A DNA stretch of 27,728 bases. Origin: a virus. Below are positions 25,301 through 27,728 of this stretch, piece after piece (within the stretch, counting starts at the first letter, position 1; every line of letters begins with the position of its first letter). The position numbers and the translations under genes were made by a program. Below the pieces are notes generated by a model. That model did no database searches, was not told where the DNA came from, and saw only the letters and a list, made by a program, of their open reading frames with translations. The stretch spans positions 1-27,728 of IMG/VR virus record IMGVR_UViG_3300021425_000141. One strand, written 5' to 3'.

Positions 25301-26621
25301 TCATTTCAATCATGGAATGTATTCAAACAATAATAGAGTTCAAATATCTGATGTCTTACCATCAGCAGTTCCAACAACTATTGATGGTTCTATTTCCAAT
25401 AATGCATCTACAATTTCTATTGCAAGTACAGAAGGATTCGATACCTTTGAAGGAGTAGCAGTTGGTAATGCAAATCCAGGTTATGCATTAATTGAAAATG
25501 AATTAATTAAATATGAAAGTGTTGGTACAGGGACATTAGAAACAGTATCAAGATCACAAGATGAAACCATTGCACTTCCTTACGATAGTGGAACATCCAT
25601 CGTAAAATATGAAACTCAAGGAGTATCTTTGAGAAGAATTAATACAGTACATGATATTAGTGATACACGTCTATCTATTGACTCGTATTTCTTAGAAATT
25701 GATCGTTCTGCTAATGGTGTTGATAGAAGTTCTGATAATAATGTATTGAATTATCCAGCACTTTCATTCTCTGGATTACTTAATTGTGGAGGTCCTGACG
25801 TAAGAGCGTCAGAAAATATACAGTTTGATACTATCATTCCATTCTATAATATTGAGAATCCAACTGGTGCTACTAGTGTAACTGGTAAAATCAGAACCGT
25901 TAGCGGAACTAGCGTTAGTGGTACGGAGGTATCATTCCAAGATAATGGATATGAGGATATTCAACTGAATAGTATAAACAGATTAGGATCTTCTAGGATC
26001 ATTTGTTCCAGAGTAAATGAGCAGTTCTTCCTGACTGATTTACCAAGAAATAAATCATTTACGACAGCTCTGGCACTGTCTACAACTGATAAGTATCTAA
26101 GTCCTCAAATCTTCCTTGATCTATCCTTTACTGAACTTCAATCTTACAGAATCAATCGTCCAGTAACGAATTACATTACAGATTCTCTAACGAATACTGT
26201 TGATGATGATCCACATACATCAGTTTACGTTACTAACACGGTTAATTTAGCACAACCAGCAACATCACTGAAAGTAATTCTATCTGCAAACAGACCTCCT
26301 GCAGCGGACTTTAGAGTTCTTTATAGCGTAAGTGCATCAGCAACTGATGTTCTTGATTCTTATGTTCTGTTCCCAGGTTTTGAGAACTTAACTGCAGATA
26401 CTGATGGAGACGGTTATCTAGATGTTATTGATCCATCTCAAAATAATGGAAAACCAGATAAAGATATCCCTGCAAGCAGGGATGGTGAATACCTTGAATA
26501 TGAATTCTCAATCGGAGGACTTCCAGAGTTCTCCACATATAGAATCAAGGTAGTCATGTCATCTACAAATCAGGCAACTCCACCACAATTTAGAGATCTT
26601 AGAACACTAGCGGTAAGATGA
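19329..26621 (+). CDS. Giant DUF4815-type baseplate/tail protein at the gp9-gp10 position (2430 aa)
   Basis: The N-terminus (NPYFDDFDADKNFYKVLFKP, then PVQSRELNNIQSILQNQIEAFG) is the signature of phage DUF4815-type virion proteins, found in the peripheral baseplate of many T4-like marine phages. By position it replaces T4 genes 9-12; an exact gp10 equivalence cannot be shown here. Residues about 1119-1150 hold a short coiled-coil-like helix (IGSIESRVTNLENVTSLSLL). Two Arg/Thr-rich stretches follow (1298-1365 and about 1578-1602), the second leading into the conserved motif FYDPLAQSFSV at 1605 and a jelly-roll-like region (SGVDVYFSTKD, PIYLAPGQEYAIVLVAP). Near 1858-1920 are G-x-G-Y repeats; 1995 has an NHGM segment; and a DTDGDGYLD loop at 2357-2365 looks like a calcium-binding motif. 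Its stop overlaps the next start (ATGA). Confidence 0.85.
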   Translation: MAQKTDLNVNPYFDDFDADKNFYKVLFKPGTPVQSRELNNIQSILQNQIEAFGSHIFKEGSLVIPGAISYDPQYYAVKLNQNFSNIDIQAYIRQYLGKIIEGQDSGVTASVQRIEIPDAINNLDSITLYVKYLAANNNNEISPFTDGEILTCDESIIYGNNTVINAGAGFASLISLDAASTGSAVSVSDGIYFVRGTFAKIFKETIILDYYTNTPTYRVGIKVSEEIISAKDDPSLYDNAKGFNNYSAPGSDRFKLNLSLTKKSIDSVDTDTDFIEILRIVDGEIKKVSVQSQYNLIRDYLAKRTYDESGNYAVTPFGISAHETLNDNRGNDGLFFEGESTDQGNTPTDDLMSIKLSPGKVYVRGYDVEKTVTSIIDVRKPRQTVENPEQTVNLQLGNLLRLNNVLGTPKQNAPIQLHSARRSTGTTIPSPSTYIGQARVYNFSLTDAPYTDEATSWDCYLYDLQMFTTIQTSSDFAAGTVHEGSRVRGESSGALGFAVTAPVGSTLTVTQVSGTFIKGERVIIDENENIKRSTSSVTSWGVDDVKQFYMSSTVSGFNSNFLADTILERRLPLGFNASDSLFIDGAGNATCPGKFFNGKVKVGDIVRYTVGTETDEIYNVVSSVSPTGNSIGLSSVIAVPGVCQGTVQSSITASSFSIGKTEIKNSDIDGLYVTLNQDNVATLDLNNSDLIFTKQRVLQKETGGAGQITLNVTEFDVPIGSNFLSFDQERYFIQYDDGTIQSLSSEKFTYGSGTVTIRGLDLNKTTNMIVATFEKPTISSKIKVNRKSEILEVTLSKNQESGSTEGSTVNDGLTYNAYYGLRVQDREISLNYPDVNSVLAVYESLNSDAPILDKLTFSSIFAIGDNAIVGENILGPESKTLARVVRRSVNSVDIIYLNDNRFLKNELVTFQESNIEAEIDSNTPGKYLNISNKFRLDSAQREQFYDYSRIVRKVGENSPSKRLMVVFDHFVVDNEDEGDLFTVMSYDERDYKTRVPLIGPEKLRASDTLDFRPSVPVFTGTTSSPFFFGSRDFTNSIPVNVSPEETIQVSYTYYIGRQDKLYISKDGEFVYLQGNDSPDPSAPIKDGDLMELATFTLPPYLYDIDQVGVSLRENRRYTMRDIGSIESRVTNLENVTSLSLLELSTKTLEVQDSEGFNRFKSGFFVDDFRSLDRSNLGYTLAEIDDTDTDAGLVPTISRNSIPNYLAPSESIIDEQIDLSVDYDLFDPGVVKRNETVMLKYTSKKWIEQPLATRVENVNPFHVVVYRGTIELSPSRDTWTRTVELPDIVNNESQRFTIQQNRTRRGPNITTRVPNVRRRGDTEVTGRRVTNSSRITNRQTNTITLRSRVLVDTRSERFMRSRNTGFAVSNLKPYTRYYQFLDGNSQVDFIPKLLEISPNSSLTNFGSTSSFNPGETVKGYFNGRNILEFRVAASNHKTGRYDSPSTTFGVNPYEKGGTISSNYSNTSKVLNVDINSLCREAQGKYRGYVEKGMKLVGQTSGAVAYLKDKRLITDNFGDLFGSFFLKNPLRNPAPSVRINTGTKSYILSSSKTNAEATPGSTTISTAETNYTAEGTIQRFQTTITNITTTVRTRTNTRTVQRRVTEFYDPLAQSFSVGGSGTANDDEQGAFLSGVDVYFSTKDSGTNPVTVQVRTVELGTPTREVLGIPVVLRPDQVNTSETGTVPTHVDFPYPIYLAPGQEYAIVLVAPETTGYEVFIAEMGEKTLQTGNLPDSESVLYTQQFALGSLFKSQNGSIWTANQYQDMKFTLYRCEFTPNTPATAWFYNPTLDASNGYIPNLAENPITVIPRRLKVGITTTNNPATISALSVGRRVTDSGKSYVYGNIIQTGGPVTAANVAATGTGYPSSSDVPTYNIVGEGSGLTLDLTVNSEGEITSATVNNGGNGYEDGNIVGIVTAALNPTTGVGGQIRVSGVTELDTLFLTDVQGDSFNTDGTSELIYVDNGANVLLSGVDILSSSTISPIFDGAHIFVNHFNHGMYSNNNRVQISDVLPSAVPTTIDGSISNNASTISIASTEGFDTFEGVAVGNANPGYALIENELIKYESVGTGTLETVSRSQDETIALPYDSGTSIVKYETQGVSLRRINTVHDISDTRLSIDSYFLEIDRSANGVDRSSDNNVLNYPALSFSGLLNCGGPDVRASENIQFDTIIPFYNIENPTGATSVTGKIRTVSGTSVSGTEVSFQDNGYEDIQLNSINRLGSSRIICSRVNEQFFLTDLPRNKSFTTALALSTTDKYLSPQIFLDLSFTELQSYRINRPVTNYITDSLTNTVDDDPHTSVYVTNTVNLAQPATSLKVILSANRPPAADFRVLYSVSASATDVLDSYVLFPGFENLTADTDGDGYLDVIDPSQNNGKPDKDIPASRDGEYLEYEFSIGGLPEFSTYRIKVVMSSTNQATPPQFRDLRTLAVR

Positions 26622-26830
26622 TTAAAGTAGAGGGACATTCAAACTTATATCGTGATGAAGATTCTGGCGCTATTGTCAACACTGACAGTAACGCCTATAA
26701 TCAATATGTTAATAGTTTGAATAATAGGAGGAAACACAAAGAAGAAATTGCCGATCTTAAGAATGAAATTAATGAAATCAAATCTCTACTAAAGGAGTTT
26801 CTAAATGGATCCCGACAGAATAACACTTGA
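26618..26830 (+). CDS. Small conserved-type T4-like protein with coiled coil (70 aa)
   Basis: ATG at 26618 overlaps the TGA of the giant gene (ATGA), giving tight translational coupling. The N-terminus MIKVEGHSNLYRDEDSGAIV is of a type I recall as shared by many T4-like phages of marine bacteria. Residues about 30-62 are a charged helix with heptad-like spacing (RRKHKEEIADLKNEINEIKS), a likely coiled coil. Function is unknown; its place between tail and neck genes suggests a small virion or assembly factor. Its 3' end overlaps the next gene by 26 nt. Confidence 0.8.
   Translation: MIKVEGHSNLYRDEDSGAIVNTDSNAYNQYVNSLNNRRKHKEEIADLKNEINEIKSLLKEFLNGSRQNNT
26792..26797 (+). promoter_or_regulatory. 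Strong Shine-Dalgarno inside the preceding gene
   Basis: AAGGAG lies 7 nt before the ATG at 26805, within the coding sequence of the 70-aa gene. It is one of the best ribosome sites in the window and supports the overlapping start. Confidence 0.75.
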
Positions 26831-26993
26831 TTCGATCGCTAAGAATTTTGAGTTTGAAAAAACTTCAAGACAGATCGATACTTTGGATGGGGAGGAATTA
26901 AAAAAAATAACTAAATATTTTTGTAAGATGTACTTGAAACAACAAGAAGTTGTTACAAACATGATGCGTGAAGATATTATGAGAGGTCTTTAA
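26805..26993 (+). CDS. Small helical hypothetical protein (62 aa)
   Basis: The start is set by the AAGGAG site 7 nt upstream, even though it overlaps the previous gene by 26 nt. The product (MDPDRITLDSIAKNFEFEKT, then LDGEELKKITKYFCKMYLKQ) is mostly helical and charged, with no membrane segment. I recall such short proteins before gp13 in cyanophages, but no function is known to me. Consecutive overlaps (giant gene, 70-aa gene, this gene) suggest coordinated low-copy translation. Confidence 0.75.
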   Translation: MDPDRITLDSIAKNFEFEKTSRQIDTLDGEELKKITKYFCKMYLKQQEVVTNMMREDIMRGL

Positions 26994-27011
26994 TAGTAAT
27001 ACGGGGCATTC

Positions 27012-27728
27012 ATGGCAAAACCTACAAATAGACAAGAGTTAATAGATTATTGTTTGAGGCAACTGGGTGCTCCTGTCCTAGAAATCAATGTCGCAGAAGA
27101 TCAAGTAGATGACATTGTAGATGATTGTATTCAATATTTCCAGGAAAGGCACTTTGATGGTGTCACTCAAACCTTCCTGAAGTATCAGGTAACTCAAGAA
27201 GATATCGACAGAGGCAAAGCAAGTAAAGGAACAGGACTTGGAGTAGAATCCACTTCTGTAACTGCTAATGTCGGTACTGCAACTACATTTACATATACAG
27301 AAACAGGAAATTATCTACCAATTCCAGATCATATTATTGGTGTAAATCAGATTATGCAATTTGAAGGATCCAGTAGCCTTTCTGCTGGAATGTTCAATAT
27401 TAAGTATCAACTATTTTTGAATGATGTTTATTATTGGGGATCTACAGAACTTTTAACCTATCAAATGGTTAGAACATATCTTGCAGATATTGACTTTTTA
27501 CTATCAACAAAGAAAAATATTAGATTTAATAAGAGATCAAATAGATTATATCTTGATATCGATTGGGATACTCTAAAAGCAGGAGAGTTTCTTATTATTG
27601 ACTGCTATAGAGCATTAGACCCATCAAAATATGAAGAAATTTGGAACGATTCTTTTCTTAAAAAGTATATCACAGCTTCAATTAAAAAGCAATGGGGTCA
27701 GAATCTAATTAAATTCCAAGGTGTCAAA
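27012..27728 (+). CDS. 13: Neck / head-completion protein gp13 (partial, 3' end outside window)
   Basis: The frame runs open for 239 codons from ATG 27012 to the window end. The start PTNRQELIDYCLRQLGAPVL, followed by EINVAEDQVDDIVDDCIQYF and QERHFDGV, is the characteristic opening of gp13 in T4-like cyanophages. In T4, gp13 (309 aa) with gp14 completes the head neck before the tail is joined. The visible end (KKQWGQNLIKFQGVK) matches the region near the C-terminus, so few residues are missing. A weak GGGG lies 8 nt before the ATG. gp14 would be expected next. Confidence 0.9.
   Translation, partial: MAKPTNRQELIDYCLRQLGAPVLEINVAEDQVDDIVDDCIQYFQERHFDGVTQTFLKYQVTQEDIDRGKASKGTGLGVESTSVTANVGTATTFTYTETGNYLPIPDHIIGVNQIMQFEGSSSLSAGMFNIKYQLFLNDVYYWGSTELLTYQMVRTYLADIDFLLSTKKNIRFNKRSNRLYLDIDWDTLKAGEFLIIDCYRALDPSKYEEIWNDSFLKKYITASIKKQWGQNLIKFQGVK

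Overview
The window looks like part of a T4-like cyanophage genome (myovirus of marine Synechococcus or Prochlorococcus), read left to right on the + strand. The evidence is the run of recognisable T4-type baseplate proteins in conserved order (gp25, gp6, a giant gp7-position protein, gp8, a DUF4815-type giant protein at the gp9/gp10 position, then neck protein gp13). T4-like late-promoter boxes (ATAAATA type) and several small proteins that I recall as typical of cyanomyoviruses, placed before gene 25, fit this. Most of the window (about 3.4-27.7 kb) is AT-rich, densely packed late structural sequence.

Left part (1-3323) is accessory/early-type. It starts with a non-coding array of 34-bp tandem repeats cut by the window edge, then a hairpin-rich leader, then three small proteins of unknown function (131, 86 and 105 aa). 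Each of these genes is followed by a GC-rich hairpin with a 7-bp stem; the three hairpins differ in sequence but keep pairing. Next come a 56-aa AbrB/MazE-type DNA-binding-like protein and a 252-aa GT-A glycosyltransferase, both preceded by the same 11-bp promoter-like box. After the glycosyltransferase is a broken 2OG-Fe(II) oxygenase-like gene (internal deletion and frame change) and three tiny genes of 53, 48 and 49 aa, linked largely by ATGA-type overlaps. The 131-aa gene is visibly richer in GC than the structural genes.

The boundary at 3332-3386 is clear: a strong intrinsic terminator with a UUCG tetraloop, then one or two late-promoter boxes, then gene 25.

Right part (3404-27728) is the baseplate/neck module. 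gp25 and gp6 form the inner wedge. A 3988-aa protein follows (gp7 position), taking 43% of the window; it carries a YHYH-type domain in the middle and many beta-rich repeats. gp8 follows, behind a perfect TATAAATA box that overlaps the giant gene's stop codon. A 2430-aa DUF4815-type protein is next, then two small overlapping genes, and gp13 runs off the end. Related short beta-repeat modules (G-x-G-Y type) appear in the giant protein, in an expansion of gp8 and in the 2430-aa protein, which suggests module exchange between neighbouring virion genes.
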